64,000 nucleotides of DNA from Pseudoduganella rivuli (GCF_009674485.1 NZ_WKJJ01000014.1:62001-126000), one strand, 5' to 3'. Counted from the first letter of the stretch, positions 35,495 to 45,492 are shown. The notes: generated by a model from the sequence alone, not told the origin. Numbers and translations: made by a program.

Positions 35495-36271
35495 ATGCGT
35501 GTTTTCCTCCCATTGTTGATGTCCGCGCTGCTGGCGCAGGCGGCCCATGCGCAGGCGCCGGCGCCGGCGGCGCCGCAACCGGGCCAGGTACTGGCCAGCG
35601 GCACTTTGCCGGATGAAGCCAGCAAGGCCGCCGTGCTGGCGAAATTGCGCGACGTCTATGGCGCAGATAAAGTGGTCGACCAGATCAACGTCGACCAGGT
35701 GGTGACACCCGCCAACTGGAACGCCTACGTGCAAAAGCTGATCACGCCGGAACTCAAGCAGATCAGCCGCGGCCAGCTGAAAATCGACGGCAGCACCGTC
35801 ACGTTGCGGGGCGAAGTGGCCAACGAAGCGCTGCGCCAGAAAATGGCCAGCACCGTGGCCACCAGCCTCAATCCCACGTACACCGTCAACAATGCGCTGC
35901 GCGTGCCGGCCGGCGAACAGCGCATCCTCGACAATGCGCTGGCCAACCGCATCGTTGAATTCGAGAGCGGCCAGGCCACGCTGACGCCGGCCGGCCGCGC
36001 CATCCTCGATGAAATGGTGCAGGCGCTGCAAAAGCTCAAGGGCCGCAAGGTCGACATCATCGGCCATACGGACAGCCTGGGCTTGCGCGCAACGAACCTG
36101 GGCCTGAGCCAGGCCCGCGCCGACGCCGTGAAAACCTACCTGGCCAGCCACGGCATCGACGGCAACCTGCTGGCCGCCAGCGGCCAGGGACCCGACCGTC
36201 CCGTGGCCGGCAACGATACCCCGGAAGGCCGTGCGCGCAACCGCCGCATTGAATTCCGCCTGAACCAATAA
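35495..36271 (+). CDS. OmpA-family protein with BON-like domain
   Basis: A 258-residue exported protein. A signal peptide (residues 1-20, AAHA) is followed by an Ala/Pro-rich linker, a BON-like segment (QLKIDGSTVTLRGEVANEALRQKM) and a C-terminal OmpA domain with VDIIGHTDSLG, NLGLSQARADAVKTYL and NRRIEFRL. The OmpA domain binds peptidoglycan. As TssL of this locus ends right after its membrane helix and lacks such a domain, this protein probably anchors the membrane complex to the cell wall, like TagL. Confidence 0.85.
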   Translation: MRVFLPLLMSALLAQAAHAQAPAPAAPQPGQVLASGTLPDEASKAAVLAKLRDVYGADKVVDQINVDQVVTPANWNAYVQKLITPELKQISRGQLKIDGSTVTLRGEVANEALRQKMASTVATSLNPTYTVNNALRVPAGEQRILDNALANRIVEFESGQATLTPAGRAILDEMVQALQKLKGRKVDIIGHTDSLGLRATNLGLSQARADAVKTYLASHGIDGNLLAASGQGPDRPVAGNDTPEGRARNRRIEFRLNQ

Positions 36272-36279
36272 GGAGCCCC

Positions 36280-37389
36280 ATGTTTTCCGCACAACAGCTG
36301 CTTGAACCGATCAGCGACGCCCTCCCCGGCGGCAGCGACCTGGCGTTTTCGCCGGAACTGGACGCCATTGCCCACGCCCGCAAATTCGATGATCCGTCGC
36401 TGGACCAGGGCGAATGGGTCACGGATTTGAAGGAAGCCGACTGGGGTTTCGTGGTGGAGCGCAGCGCCGCGCTGCTGGCCACGCGCAGCAAGGATTTGCG
36501 GCTGGCGGTGTGGCTGGCCGAGGCGGCGTCGTACCGGCACGGGTTGCGCGGGCTGGCCGAAAGCTGGCAGGTGCTGGCGGGCCTGTGCGAACGCTATTGG
36601 GATAACGGCCTGTTCCCCGAAGCCGATGGCGACCACGAGCAGCGCATCGGCAACCTGGCGTGGATACTGGGCCGCACGCCCGCCCTGCTGCGCGTCATCC
36701 CGCTGACCGAAGGCCGGGGCAGCGCGTATTCGATGGCCGATTTCGACGCGGCCCGCAAGGCCGCCGGCGATCCGGCCCACGTGGACGGCCCGAAGCTGGC
36801 CGACATGGAAACGGCAAAGCGCAACAGTTCGCAGCCGTTCCGGGAAGCGCTGGCGGCCGATGCCGCCGCGTGCATGGACGCGCTGCGGGCCTTTGAGCAG
36901 GCGGCCGATGCGCGGCTGGGGGCGGACAGCCCGAGTTTTACGCCGGCCCGCGAAGCGCTGCAGGCGCTGATCCGTGCGCTGCCGCCGTGCTCCGCGTCTT
37001 CCACTGCCACTGCGGAAGCCGCCGGCAACGGTATCGCCGTCCTGCCTGGCCAGCAGGAAGGGCACGGCATGCCGGGCTTTGCAGGCCTGGCGGGGTTCGC
37101 CGGCGCCGGCGCGCTGGCCGTGGGGGCAGTCGGCGGCTGGGACCAGCCTGCCGCCGCCGTGCAGCCCGGCGGCATCGCCAACCGCACGCAAGCCGTGGCG
37201 CTGCTGCGCTCCGTCGCGCAATTTTTCCGCAAGACGGAACCGCACAGCCCCGTGTCGTATTTCGCGGACAAGGCCGCCGATGCCGCCGAGCAGGACCTGC
37301 ACACGTGGCTGCGCTCCGTGATCAAGGATCCCGCTTCGATGGCGCATATTGAAGAATTGCTGGGGGTGCGGAGTTCCCCCGGCGATTAA
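36280..37389 (+). CDS. tssA: T6SS baseplate/cap protein TssA
   Basis: A 369-residue protein with the ImpA N-terminal domain: EPISDALPGGSDLAFSPELDAI, then WGFVVERSAALLATRSKDLRLAVWL and YWDNGLFPEADGDHEQR. The middle is Ala/Gly-rich. The C-terminal part ends RSVAQFFRKTEPHSPVSYFADKAADAAEQDLHTWL, typical of the shorter TssA class. It has an AAGGAG ribosome site at seven bases. Last gene of the tssM-tagF-ompA-tssA run. Confidence 0.9.
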   Translation: MFSAQQLLEPISDALPGGSDLAFSPELDAIAHARKFDDPSLDQGEWVTDLKEADWGFVVERSAALLATRSKDLRLAVWLAEAASYRHGLRGLAESWQVLAGLCERYWDNGLFPEADGDHEQRIGNLAWILGRTPALLRVIPLTEGRGSAYSMADFDAARKAAGDPAHVDGPKLADMETAKRNSSQPFREALAADAAACMDALRAFEQAADARLGADSPSFTPAREALQALIRALPPCSASSTATAEAAGNGIAVLPGQQEGHGMPGFAGLAGFAGAGALAVGAVGGWDQPAAAVQPGGIANRTQAVALLRSVAQFFRKTEPHSPVSYFADKAADAAEQDLHTWLRSVIKDPASMAHIEELLGVRSSPGD

Positions 37390-37443
37390 CGCTTACTTCG
37401 GTTTCCCCACGACGAATTGCCCAGCACATTGGGCATCGATTGT

Positions 37444-37866
37444 TCATGCCTGTGCCGACGCCGGCAAGCCAAACACCGCATCAAACGCCCAGCTGAACAG
37501 GAATGTATAGGCGAGGAAGAACAGCACCAGCCCGAAATCCAGCAGGAAGGCGTGCCACAGCGAGATGTCCAGCCACCACGCGAACAGCGGCACCAGCATG
37601 GCCAGCATCCCCGTTTCGAACCCCACCGCATGCGCCACCCGCCGCGCCACGCTGCGGCCCCGCTTCGCCTGGCGCGCTTCCCACGCTTCGAACAGCGAGT
37701 TGTACGCCAGGTTCCACAGCACGGCAATCGTCGACGACGCCACGGCCGCCACGCCGGCATGGCCCGCGTCGTGATTGGAAAACATGGTCAGGCCGGCCGT
37801 CGTGCAGCCGATGGCGATCAATTCAAAAAACGTGACGTAGACGACTTTACGCAGTGGTCCTTGCAT
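37444..37866 (-). CDS. PACE-family efflux transporter
   Basis: A 140-residue protein with four helices arranged as two BTP repeats. The conserved acidic residue of AceI is present at Glu15 (YVTFFELIAIG), and the second repeat has the FETGMLAMLVPLFAWW segment. PACE proteins export biocides such as chlorhexidine and natural polyamines. The start at 37866 has AGGAGG seven bases upstream; a TTG two codons earlier is less likely. Divergent from a LysR gene that probably regulates it, and inserted between T6SS genes. Confidence 0.92.
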   Translation of the reverse strand: MQGPLRKVVYVTFFELIAIGCTTAGLTMFSNHDAGHAGVAAVASSTIAVLWNLAYNSLFEAWEARQAKRGRSVARRVAHAVGFETGMLAMLVPLFAWWLDISLWHAFLLDFGLVLFFLAYTFLFSWAFDAVFGLPASAQA

Positions 37867-37957
37867 GGCCAACCTCCTGGAGCGAATGGAATGACTGGAC
37901 TATATGTGTGAATTCCTGATATAAAAAGTCAGATTCTTTCAAAATATTTGATAGACC

Positions 37958-38851
37958 ATGGCATTCACCAGCGATACCGTTCGAATCTTCCTCGCCGTGC
38001 TCGATCACGGTTCGTTTTCAGCCGCCGCGCGCGCACTGGGCAAGGTGCCGTCCGCCGTCAGCATGGCCATCGCCCAGCTGGAAGCGGAACTGGATTTACC
38101 GTTGTTCGACCGCGTCGGCCGCGAACCCCGCCCCACGGATGCGGCGCGCGCACTGGAGCCGCGCGCACGCCAGCTGGCCAACCAGTTGCGGCAACTGGAT
38201 GCGCATGCGCTGGCCTTGCACGCGGGGCTGGAACGGCGGCTGACCATCGCCATCGCACCGGACTTGATGGCGGCGCCATGGAGCGCGCCGCTGGCGGTGC
38301 TGGCGGCGGAATACCCGGCGCTGGAAGTGGACGTGCTGTCCGCGCCACAAGCCGACGCGCTGCGCATGCTGCATGAAGGCGACGTGCACCTGGCGCTGGT
38401 CTACGAGCGGGAACGGGTCGACGAGCGCGAAGCATTCGAGGAAGTCGACAGCGAATTGCTGGTGGCGGCGCTGGCCGCGCACCATCCACTGGCCGCTGAT
38501 GGCGCGCGCCGTTTGCGGCTGGAGGATTTGCTCGACATGCGGCAAATCGTCGTGGCCAGCCGCGACGGCAGCCGCGATCCCCGCTACGTGATTTCACGCC
38601 AGGTCTGGCGCACCGACAGCCAGCACGCCACCCTCAGCATGGTGCAGGCGGGCCTGGGCTGGGCTTACCTGCCCCGCGCGCTGGTGCAGCCGCTGACGGC
38701 GGCGGGCACCCTGGTGGAAATCGATTTCGACAATATCAGCAACAAATTGCGGCTGTGGGTCGACGTGGTGTGGTCGCGCGAGCGCCCGCTGGGCTTGGGC
38801 GCGCGGCGCTACATAGAGCTGATGCGTGCAGGCCGCGCCAGAACAAAATAA
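37958..38851 (+). CDS. LysR-family regulator beside PACE gene
   Basis: A 297-residue LysR regulator: DTVRIFLAVLDHGSFSAAARALGKVPSAVSMAIAQLEAEL is the HTH. The effector domain follows with MAAPWSAPLAVLAAEYPALEVDV and a closing GLGWAYLPRALVQPL. Divergent arrangement with 91 bases of spacer is like AceR beside aceI, so it probably activates the PACE gene in response to its substrate. It ends five bases before the convergent tssH stop. Confidence 0.88.
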   Translation: MAFTSDTVRIFLAVLDHGSFSAAARALGKVPSAVSMAIAQLEAELDLPLFDRVGREPRPTDAARALEPRARQLANQLRQLDAHALALHAGLERRLTIAIAPDLMAAPWSAPLAVLAAEYPALEVDVLSAPQADALRMLHEGDVHLALVYERERVDEREAFEEVDSELLVAALAAHHPLAADGARRLRLEDLLDMRQIVVASRDGSRDPRYVISRQVWRTDSQHATLSMVQAGLGWAYLPRALVQPLTAAGTLVEIDFDNISNKLRLWVDVVWSRERPLGLGARRYIELMRAGRARTK

Positions 38852-38856
38852 CGGAA

Positions 38857-41502
38857 TCACCGGATCGTGTACTTGAACCGCCCCTGCCGGTCCGCCCCCA
38901 CCTTGACCCTGGCAATCGCCGCCCCTTCCGCCATCCGCGCCAGCACCGCCTCGCCGATCTCCGGCAACAACGTGCCATTGAGGATATGGTCGACATTGCG
39001 CGCCCCCGAATCGATTTCCGTGCAGCGCGCCAGCACCGCCTCCACCAGCGCCTTGTCCCAGCTGAATTCCGCCTGGTGGTTGGCCGCGATGCGGCGGCCG
39101 ATGCGGCCCAGTTTCAACGCAATGATCTCGGCCAGCACGTCGTCCGGGATCGGATAGAACGGCACGGTTTTCAGGCGGCCCAGGAAGGCCGGCTTGAATT
39201 GCTTCATCAGGTGCGGGCGCAGCAGCGCTTCCAGTTCGTCCACCGTCGGCAATTCGTCCGCGCCCTTGTTCAGGCAAGCCTGCATCACGGTGGCGGACGC
39301 CACGTTCGACGTCAGGATGATGATGGTGTTGCGGAAGTCGATTTCCCGCCCTTCCGCATCGTCCATGACGCCCTTGTCGAACACCTGGTAAAACATTTCC
39401 AGCACGTCCGGATGGGCTTTTTCCACTTCATCGAGCAGCACCACGCTGTACGGGTTGCGCCGCACGGCTTCCGTCAGCACGCCGCCTTCGCCATAGCCCA
39501 CGTAACCGGGCGGCGAGCCTTTCAGGCCGGACACGCTGTGCGCTTCCTGGTACTCGCTCATGTTGATTGTAATGAGCTTGCGTTCACCGCCATACAGAAC
39601 GTCGGCCAGCGCCAGCGCGGTTTCCGTCTTGCCCACGCCGGATGGACCGACGAACAGGAACACGCCCTTCGGCTTGTTCGGATCGTCCAGCGCCGCGCGC
39701 GCCGTGCGCACCCGCTGTGCAATGGCGGCCAGCGCGTGCGGCTGGCCCAGCACGCGTTCACCCAGCAAGCCGTGCAGGTTCAACACGGTCTTGATTTCAT
39801 CCTTGACCATCTTGCCCAGCGGGATACCGGTCCAGCCGGACACGATGCCCGCCACCACCGCGCCATCGACCTGCACCGGCACCAGCGGCGCTTCGCCCTG
39901 CAATGCGTGCAACTGGTCTTGCAGCGCCTTCACGTCCCTGCCCTGGCTGGCGTCCGCCGGCCCGCCCGCTTCCAGCACCACGCGCGCCGCCGTGATTTGC
40001 GTGGCCAGCTGCTTTTCCTGTTCCCACCGCGCCGCCAGCGCTTCGTGCTCGTTGGCGGCCGCTTCGCGTTCCGCCTTCAGTTGCGCCAGCCGCGCGCCAT
40101 GGTCGGCCCCGCCCGACTGCACTTCGCGCTCCAGCGCGGCCGCTTCCACGCCATTGCGCTCGATCTTGCGCGCCAGCCGTTCCAGTTGCGCCGGCGTCGC
40201 GTTCTGCCCCAGCGCCACGCGGGCGCATGCCGTATCGAGCACGCCGATGGCCTTGTCCGGCAATTGCCGACCCGTGATGTAGCGGTGCGACAGCCGTACC
40301 GCCTCGGTGATGGCTTCGTCGGCGATGCGCACGTTGAAATGCTTTTCCATCAGCGGCGCCATGCCGCGCAACATCGCGCACGCGAGTTCTTCGCTGGGCT
40401 CTTCCACCTTGACCACCTGGAAGCGACGCGCCAGCGCAGCATCCTTTTCAAAATACTTTTTATATTCGGCCCACGTGGTCGCGGCGATCGTGCGCAACTC
40501 GCCCCGGGCCAGCGCGGGCTTCAGCAGATTGGCCGCGTCATTCTGGCCCGCCTGGCCGCCCGCGCCGATCATCGTGTGGGCTTCGTCGATGAACAGCACG
40601 ATCGGCCTTGGGCTCTTGCGCACTTCATCGATGACGTTTTTCAGGCGGTTTTCAAATTCGCCTTTCACGCTGGCGCCCGCCTGCAGCAAGCCCATGTCCA
40701 GCACGTGCAATTGCACGCCTTGCAGCACGTCCGGCACGTCGCCTTGTGCGATGCGCAGCGCCAGCCCTTCCACCACGGCGGTCTTGCCGACCCCGGCTTC
40801 GCCCGTCAGGATGGGATTGTTCTGGCGGCGGCGCATCAGGATATCGATAGCCTGGCGGATTTCATCGTCGCGGCCGATGACGGGATCGAGCTTGCCGTCC
40901 AGCGCGCGCTGCGTCAGGTTGCTGGTGTACTGGTCCAGCGCCGGCGTTTTCTGCGGCGGCGCCACGGTATCGCCTTCCGCTGGCGGCGTACCGCCAACCG
41001 CTTGCACCGGCGCCACGGCTTCCTGCGAACCGGCCGCAATCGCGTCCAGCTTGTGGCGGATCTGTTCCACGTCGAAGCGGGCAAACTGTTTCGACGTGCG
41101 CTGCGCCAGTTGCGACAGTTCCGCATCCGTCAGCAGCGCCTGAAGGATGTGTGCGCTGCGGATGGATGCCGTATGTTCCGGCGTGATGTCCAGCGAGGCG
41201 ATCAGCCACGCATGTTCCAGCAATTTCGGCAACCGCTCCGAAAACACGGGCGTGCGGGTATTGCCGGCCTTGAAACCATCGATTTCCGCCTGCAAGTCCG
41301 CTTCCAGCGCCCCGGCCGCGATGCCGCAGCGGCGCGCAATCGCGGAGACGTCGCTGGCCGGCTGTTCCAGCAGCGCCAGCAACAGGTGTTCGATGTCGAC
41401 CTGGTACTGGCCCAGTGACACACAGATGCCGGCAGCGCGGGTGGCGGCATCGCGGCACGTGGCGTTCAGTTTGCCGATCAGCGTTTTCAGGTTGATGCTC
41501 AT
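38857..41502 (-). CDS. tssH: T6SS AAA+ ATPase TssH (ClpV)
   Basis: An 881-residue Hsp100 ATPase that disassembles the contracted TssB/TssC sheath. The N domain begins MSINLKTLIGKLNATCRDA. The first AAA domain has GEAGVGKTAVVEG and VLFIDEAHT; the coiled middle region follows; the second AAA domain has GPSGVGKTETALAL, GVLTEAVRRNPYSVVLLDEVEKAH. It is the last gene of the tssB-C-hcp-E-F-G-H run. AAGGAA precedes the start. Confidence 0.95.
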   Translation of the reverse strand: MSINLKTLIGKLNATCRDAATRAAGICVSLGQYQVDIEHLLLALLEQPASDVSAIARRCGIAAGALEADLQAEIDGFKAGNTRTPVFSERLPKLLEHAWLIASLDITPEHTASIRSAHILQALLTDAELSQLAQRTSKQFARFDVEQIRHKLDAIAAGSQEAVAPVQAVGGTPPAEGDTVAPPQKTPALDQYTSNLTQRALDGKLDPVIGRDDEIRQAIDILMRRRQNNPILTGEAGVGKTAVVEGLALRIAQGDVPDVLQGVQLHVLDMGLLQAGASVKGEFENRLKNVIDEVRKSPRPIVLFIDEAHTMIGAGGQAGQNDAANLLKPALARGELRTIAATTWAEYKKYFEKDAALARRFQVVKVEEPSEELACAMLRGMAPLMEKHFNVRIADEAITEAVRLSHRYITGRQLPDKAIGVLDTACARVALGQNATPAQLERLARKIERNGVEAAALEREVQSGGADHGARLAQLKAEREAAANEHEALAARWEQEKQLATQITAARVVLEAGGPADASQGRDVKALQDQLHALQGEAPLVPVQVDGAVVAGIVSGWTGIPLGKMVKDEIKTVLNLHGLLGERVLGQPHALAAIAQRVRTARAALDDPNKPKGVFLFVGPSGVGKTETALALADVLYGGERKLITINMSEYQEAHSVSGLKGSPPGYVGYGEGGVLTEAVRRNPYSVVLLDEVEKAHPDVLEMFYQVFDKGVMDDAEGREIDFRNTIIILTSNVASATVMQACLNKGADELPTVDELEALLRPHLMKQFKPAFLGRLKTVPFYPIPDDVLAEIIALKLGRIGRRIAANHQAEFSWDKALVEAVLARCTEIDSGARNVDHILNGTLLPEIGEAVLARMAEGAAIARVKVGADRQGRFKYTIR

Positions 41503-41516
41503 GATGCGTTGGTTCC

Positions 41517-42602
41517 TTAAATGGTGTGGAGTTCATAGCGCACGTCGGCGCGGTCGCGCGGCGCGCCGGCGTGCGGCAAAAAGCTGTCCCAGCCCAGGCG
41601 CGCGCCGCCGCCGTCCAGGCATGCGCCACGCACGTCGTCTCGGCGCAGCACCAGCTGCACTTCGTATTCCAGGGTCACGCCGGTAAACATGGCCAGCAAT
41701 TGCCGCAGCGCGCCGGCCGCGGCGCCGCCGGGCAGGAACGACACGTAGCTGGCATGGTCCAGCGGGCCGATCACGAGGCGCAGGCGCAAGTCGCGCTGCC
41801 AGACGCGGGCGCCGGCCAGCGCGCTGGCGCCCAGCACGGCGTTGGCGCCGCCCAGCGCGGTCTGCTGCGCTGCCGGCACGTCGTACCAGCAGCCGATGAA
41901 TTGTTCGATCGCCACCGGCTGGCCAAAGTATTCGGACAGCACGCGCGCGACCTGCGTCGCGGACGCGGGCTTCTGGCGCACCATGGCGGCGAAATACGCC
42001 AGCGATTCGTCGCGCACGCCATGGCCGTCGCCGCCCAGGCGACGCCGCAACGCGCCCTGCCCCAGGCCGCCCAGCGACAGCAGCAGCGGCATGAACCCAT
42101 CCTTCGCGTCCTTGCCGCCGCCCCGGTATTTCAGCTCCAGCCGGTACTTGCGCCACGCTTCATAAAACAGCGCCAGCGAGCGGCCGGAAAAAGCGTCGAG
42201 AAACGCGCGGGGACCATCGTCGCGCTGGTACAGCGCATGCGACGCGACACGCTCCGTGTAATGGGCGGGCAAGGCGCCGTTCGCGCCGAGCAATCCCATG
42301 AACGTGGGCGTGACGCGCACATATTTCAGTTGCGCGCCTTGGAGCGCCGCGCCCAGGCCGCGCGCATCGCGCGGCGTCGCGGCGGGTTCCGGCTGCAACG
42401 CTTCGATTTCACTGGCGGGGAACGACAGCGACGTGGAATTGTGAAAGCGCACATAGTTCGCCAGCACGTCGTCCCCGGCACTGCCATGGCGGCGCAGCCA
42501 CAATTCCAGCATGCGCATCGCCTGGAAGTACTCGAAGCGGTACGGTTCGGCGAACAGGCGCTCGATTACAGCAGGCTCAAATCGCCGCTTCGGGGCTGGC
42601 AT
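41517..42602 (-). CDS. tssG: T6SS baseplate protein TssG
   Basis: A 361-residue protein of the ImpH/VasB family: LFAEPYRFEYFQAMRMLELWLRRHG near the N terminus, VRFHNSTSLSFPASEIEAL, and TFMGLLGANGALPAHYTE. It joins TssF and TssK in the baseplate wedge. The start at 42602 (MPAPKRRFE) overlaps the end of tssF by 37 bases; the longer open frame upstream lies over tssF and lacks family similarity. Confidence 0.92.
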   Translation of the reverse strand: MPAPKRRFEPAVIERLFAEPYRFEYFQAMRMLELWLRRHGSAGDDVLANYVRFHNSTSLSFPASEIEALQPEPAATPRDARGLGAALQGAQLKYVRVTPTFMGLLGANGALPAHYTERVASHALYQRDDGPRAFLDAFSGRSLALFYEAWRKYRLELKYRGGGKDAKDGFMPLLLSLGGLGQGALRRRLGGDGHGVRDESLAYFAAMVRQKPASATQVARVLSEYFGQPVAIEQFIGCWYDVPAAQQTALGGANAVLGASALAGARVWQRDLRLRLVIGPLDHASYVSFLPGGAAAGALRQLLAMFTGVTLEYEVQLVLRRDDVRGACLDGGGARLGWDSFLPHAGAPRDRADVRYELHTI

Positions 42603-44410
42603 CGCAGCAATTCCTCTCCGGTTTGATGGGATACCACGACCAGCTGCGCGAAGCTGTTGGCGTGGACGTACAGGCCCAGGAAGCGCTCGACCAGGTGGGC
42701 GAACGCGTGGATGCCGCTGCCGACAAACGCTTCCTCGTCGATGGCCAGCCGCACTTCGACACCGCGCACCAGGCACGCGAACGGGTTACCCGGCAGCCAC
42801 GCGTTGGCGGCTTTGTGCGCTATGCCGCGCACCCCGCCGATCAGGCGCTGCGTGGAAGGCGAACGGGGCAGGTCATACAGCGCCAGCATTTCGCGGAACG
42901 CATCGAGGCCGTCTTCGTCCAGTGACAGGTGATTCAGCGACAGGTGCGAAATCAGGCGCCACTGCGCGCCGCCGCCCCGCTCGAAACGGTAGGACGGCGT
43001 GGGCTTGCGCAGCAGGCTGATGGCGCGCACGGCCGAACCACCTTCCATGAACAGGTCGCCCCCGTGCGCGCCGTACGACAGCAGCAGCGGCAAGTCGCGG
43101 TTGGTGCAGCTCAGCTCCAGGCTCAGTGTGTCGGTTTCCACTTCGGCCGGGTCGAAATCGATGTCGACGATGGAAATTTCCGTTTCATAGCCAGGGCTGC
43201 TTTCCGCCACCGACTCATTGCGGCGCGCCACCCAGTAGTGGCCATGCTTTTCCGGCGCCTGGCCGTGCCGCAGCGAATAAAACGGGCGGAATGCCGTGAC
43301 GGATTCGCCTTGCGGCGTTTGCCGCACCAGCTTGACCGATTCGATCGCCTGCACTTCATAAGCGAAGGCGCGGCGCGCATCGGCCAGCACCGGGTAGCTG
43401 GCCGTCTGGTGCGTCATGCGGATCGGCTCTCCCCGCTGGCGGAACAGGTTGACCACGGGCGTGCATCCGGTCAGCACGTGGTTGACCGACAGCGGCGCCA
43501 GGATGCGCGCCACGTTGGAATCCGTGCGCAGGCCGGACAAGGCCAGGTGGATCGTCACGTGGCGGCCGCCGGCGGGCAGCACGGCGGCCAGCGCTGCCAC
43601 GTCGATGTCGAAGAAATTGAACTTCTCGGGGAAACAGAAGTATTCCGTCAGCAGCCGGTAGGCTGCGTGGGAGCGGGCGGAAAAGTCGATCAGCGCATCG
43701 TCTTCGTCGAACCCGGCTTGCGCCAGCGGCGAGACCGGCAGCGCGCGCCAGCGGCCATCGCCATCGCTTTCCGCATACGCCGCCACTGTGCGCATGAACA
43801 GCGCGTCGCGCAGCGCCGCGCAGAACGACGGTTCGCCATCGATGAACAGGCGCAGTTTATTCAGCCCCAGTTGCAGCGGCCCCGCCTGCGCGGCGGTGGC
43901 GGACAGCGTGATGCTGACGGCGGACGTGGCGCCGGCCGGCGCGCGCAGCGCTTCGGGCATCGTCAACACGGGGGAAAACCGGGCTTGCGTGACCGCCACC
44001 GGCGCCACAGTAACGGCATACGCGGTGCGGAACGTGCACGTGGCGCCCCGCACGGGCCGCGAAGTCAGCTGCGTGCCGCGGGGAATCTGCGATGCACCGG
44101 ACAGTTGCGCGGCGGCGGCGCCGGTATCCATGCGGGCAATCGAGCATGACGGGAATGGCCGCAGGTAATGCGGGTACATCGCCTCGAACATGGCTTCGGT
44201 GAATTCGGGGTAATCGTCGTCGAGGCGCTTGGCGATGCGGGAATTCATCAGCGCGAACGATTCGATCATGCGTTCGATGTGCGGGTCTTCGCACACTTCG
44301 CCGCCCACTTGCAGGCGGCCGGCGATTTTCGGGTAGCGCTCGGCGAATTCGCGCGAATAGCGGCGCAGGAAGCCGAGCTCCCTTTCGTAATACGGTAACA
44401 GCTGTTCCAA
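42566..44410 (-). CDS. tssF: T6SS baseplate protein TssF
   Basis: A 614-residue baseplate protein: LPYYERELGFLRRYSREFAERYPKIAGRL at the N terminus, HIERMIESFALMNSRIAKRLDDDYPEFTEAM, and the C-terminal GVEVRLAIDEEAFVGSGIHAFAHLVERFLGLY. Start codon is TTG, with GGGAG eight bases upstream; it lies two bases after the tssE stop. Two TssF copies per wedge hold TssG and TssK. Confidence 0.94.
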   Translation of the reverse strand: MEQLLPYYERELGFLRRYSREFAERYPKIAGRLQVGGEVCEDPHIERMIESFALMNSRIAKRLDDDYPEFTEAMFEAMYPHYLRPFPSCSIARMDTGAAAAQLSGASQIPRGTQLTSRPVRGATCTFRTAYAVTVAPVAVTQARFSPVLTMPEALRAPAGATSAVSITLSATAAQAGPLQLGLNKLRLFIDGEPSFCAALRDALFMRTVAAYAESDGDGRWRALPVSPLAQAGFDEDDALIDFSARSHAAYRLLTEYFCFPEKFNFFDIDVAALAAVLPAGGRHVTIHLALSGLRTDSNVARILAPLSVNHVLTGCTPVVNLFRQRGEPIRMTHQTASYPVLADARRAFAYEVQAIESVKLVRQTPQGESVTAFRPFYSLRHGQAPEKHGHYWVARRNESVAESSPGYETEISIVDIDFDPAEVETDTLSLELSCTNRDLPLLLSYGAHGGDLFMEGGSAVRAISLLRKPTPSYRFERGGGAQWRLISHLSLNHLSLDEDGLDAFREMLALYDLPRSPSTQRLIGGVRGIAHKAANAWLPGNPFACLVRGVEVRLAIDEEAFVGSGIHAFAHLVERFLGLYVHANSFAQLVVVSHQTGEELLRCQPRSGDLSLL

Positions 44411-44412
44411 GT

Positions 44413-44904
44413 TCAGGCTCCCGCAAGCGCCTGGCGGCGGCCCTTGCTGATGGTGTAATGCTGGCTCGACGGCTGCAGCACGGCGTCGAAATTCACGGGT
44501 TCCTGCGTGGCGCTGGCGACCAGCAATGCGGAGATATTGAAGCCGAGGCGGTTGATCGCCCCTTCGCGCACTTCCAGCGAGGCCTGCACGTTGCGCAGGC
44601 GCGGCTCATGGCGCACGATGGCGCGCTCCAGCGCGCGGCAGATCGCGGTGCGGTCGTCGGTGCTGGACAGCGACAGGCCGGCAAAGTCGGCCAGGCCATA
44701 ACTGGCGATCGAACGGCCGCATTCGGGAAACCGCTTGAGCAAGTCTTCGCGCACCACCGTGCGCGTATTGAGCAGCGCTTCCAGGTCACGGGCGACGGCG
44801 TCTTTCATTTCTTCCACGGACAGGCGCGTGATGGCGCCGGTGTCATTACCCTGTTCAAACAACAGGCGGTCGAACAGACCCGGGGTATAGCCTTTGATCG
44901 GCAT
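44413..44904 (-). CDS. tssE: T6SS baseplate protein TssE
   Basis: A 163-residue gp25-like protein: GYTPGLFDRLLFEQ at the start, DLEALLNTR and the core YGLADFAGLSLSS with the following acidic stretch of gp25 proteins. It starts sheath polymerisation at the baseplate. The start at 44904 has GGAG at five bases; upstream codons lie in the spacer after hcp. Confidence 0.92.
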   Translation of the reverse strand: MPIKGYTPGLFDRLLFEQGNDTGAITRLSVEEMKDAVARDLEALLNTRTVVREDLLKRFPECGRSIASYGLADFAGLSLSSTDDRTAICRALERAIVRHEPRLRNVQASLEVREGAINRLGFNISALLVASATQEPVNFDAVLQPSSQHYTISKGRRQALAGA

Positions 44905-44967
44905 GATGTCTCCATGGACGTAAAACCTGTAGGGCGGATTCGCGCAAGCGAACCCGCCCAACGTCAA

Positions 44968-45459
44968 TTACACGATACGGTTCGACGACAGGTCCCAGCC
45001 GCCGGACGTGTTACCGCCGGTGCCGCCGGTGACTTTCTGCTGCGTGTACTTCCACTTCACGCGCGAATATTTCAGCGACACGTCTTCCGACAGGATGTCG
45101 CCCGGACGCACGGATGGCGCCACGCTGGAGATCAGCACGTTTTCCAGTTCGATCTCGAAGTACTTGACGCGCTCGCCCTGGCCGTCAGCGCGCAGGAATT
45201 CCAGCTTGGCCTTCGGGATGGTTTTGCCTTGCGAGCAGGTTTGCAGCAGGATCGGCGTCGACAGGTCGGCCAGTTTGGAAATCAGCACGTCCTTGTGTTC
45301 CGTGCGTTCCGCCGTGTGGCCGCCGCCGGTGGAAGCGGTCGCCGATTTCGGCTGCAAGACGCCGAAGTCGACCGATTTCACTTCGATCCAGTCTTTGTGG
45401 GTGGTGTCGGTGGACTCGCCTTTGATACCGTCGATTTGCAGATATACGTCGATTGCCAT
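44968..45459 (-). CDS. hcp: T6SS tube protein Hcp (TssD)
   Basis: A 163-residue Hcp: VYLQIDGIKGESTDTTHKDWIEVKSVDFG at the start and FEIELENVLISSVAP in the middle. It forms stacked hexamer rings of the inner tube. AAAGGA lies upstream. It is the only Hcp in the window and has no effector extension. Confidence 0.95.
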   Translation of the reverse strand: MAIDVYLQIDGIKGESTDTTHKDWIEVKSVDFGVLQPKSATASTGGGHTAERTEHKDVLISKLADLSTPILLQTCSQGKTIPKAKLEFLRADGQGERVKYFEIELENVLISSVAPSVRPGDILSEDVSLKYSRVKWKYTQQKVTGGTGGNTSGGWDLSSNRIV

Positions 45460-45492
45460 GTGATTCCTTTCAGTGGGTTATGGACTTTGAAG

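Noticed and set aside
38755..41418. 887-codon open frame opposite tssH
   Set aside because: Antisense shadow with His/Arg-rich composition; TssH on the other strand has all motifs.
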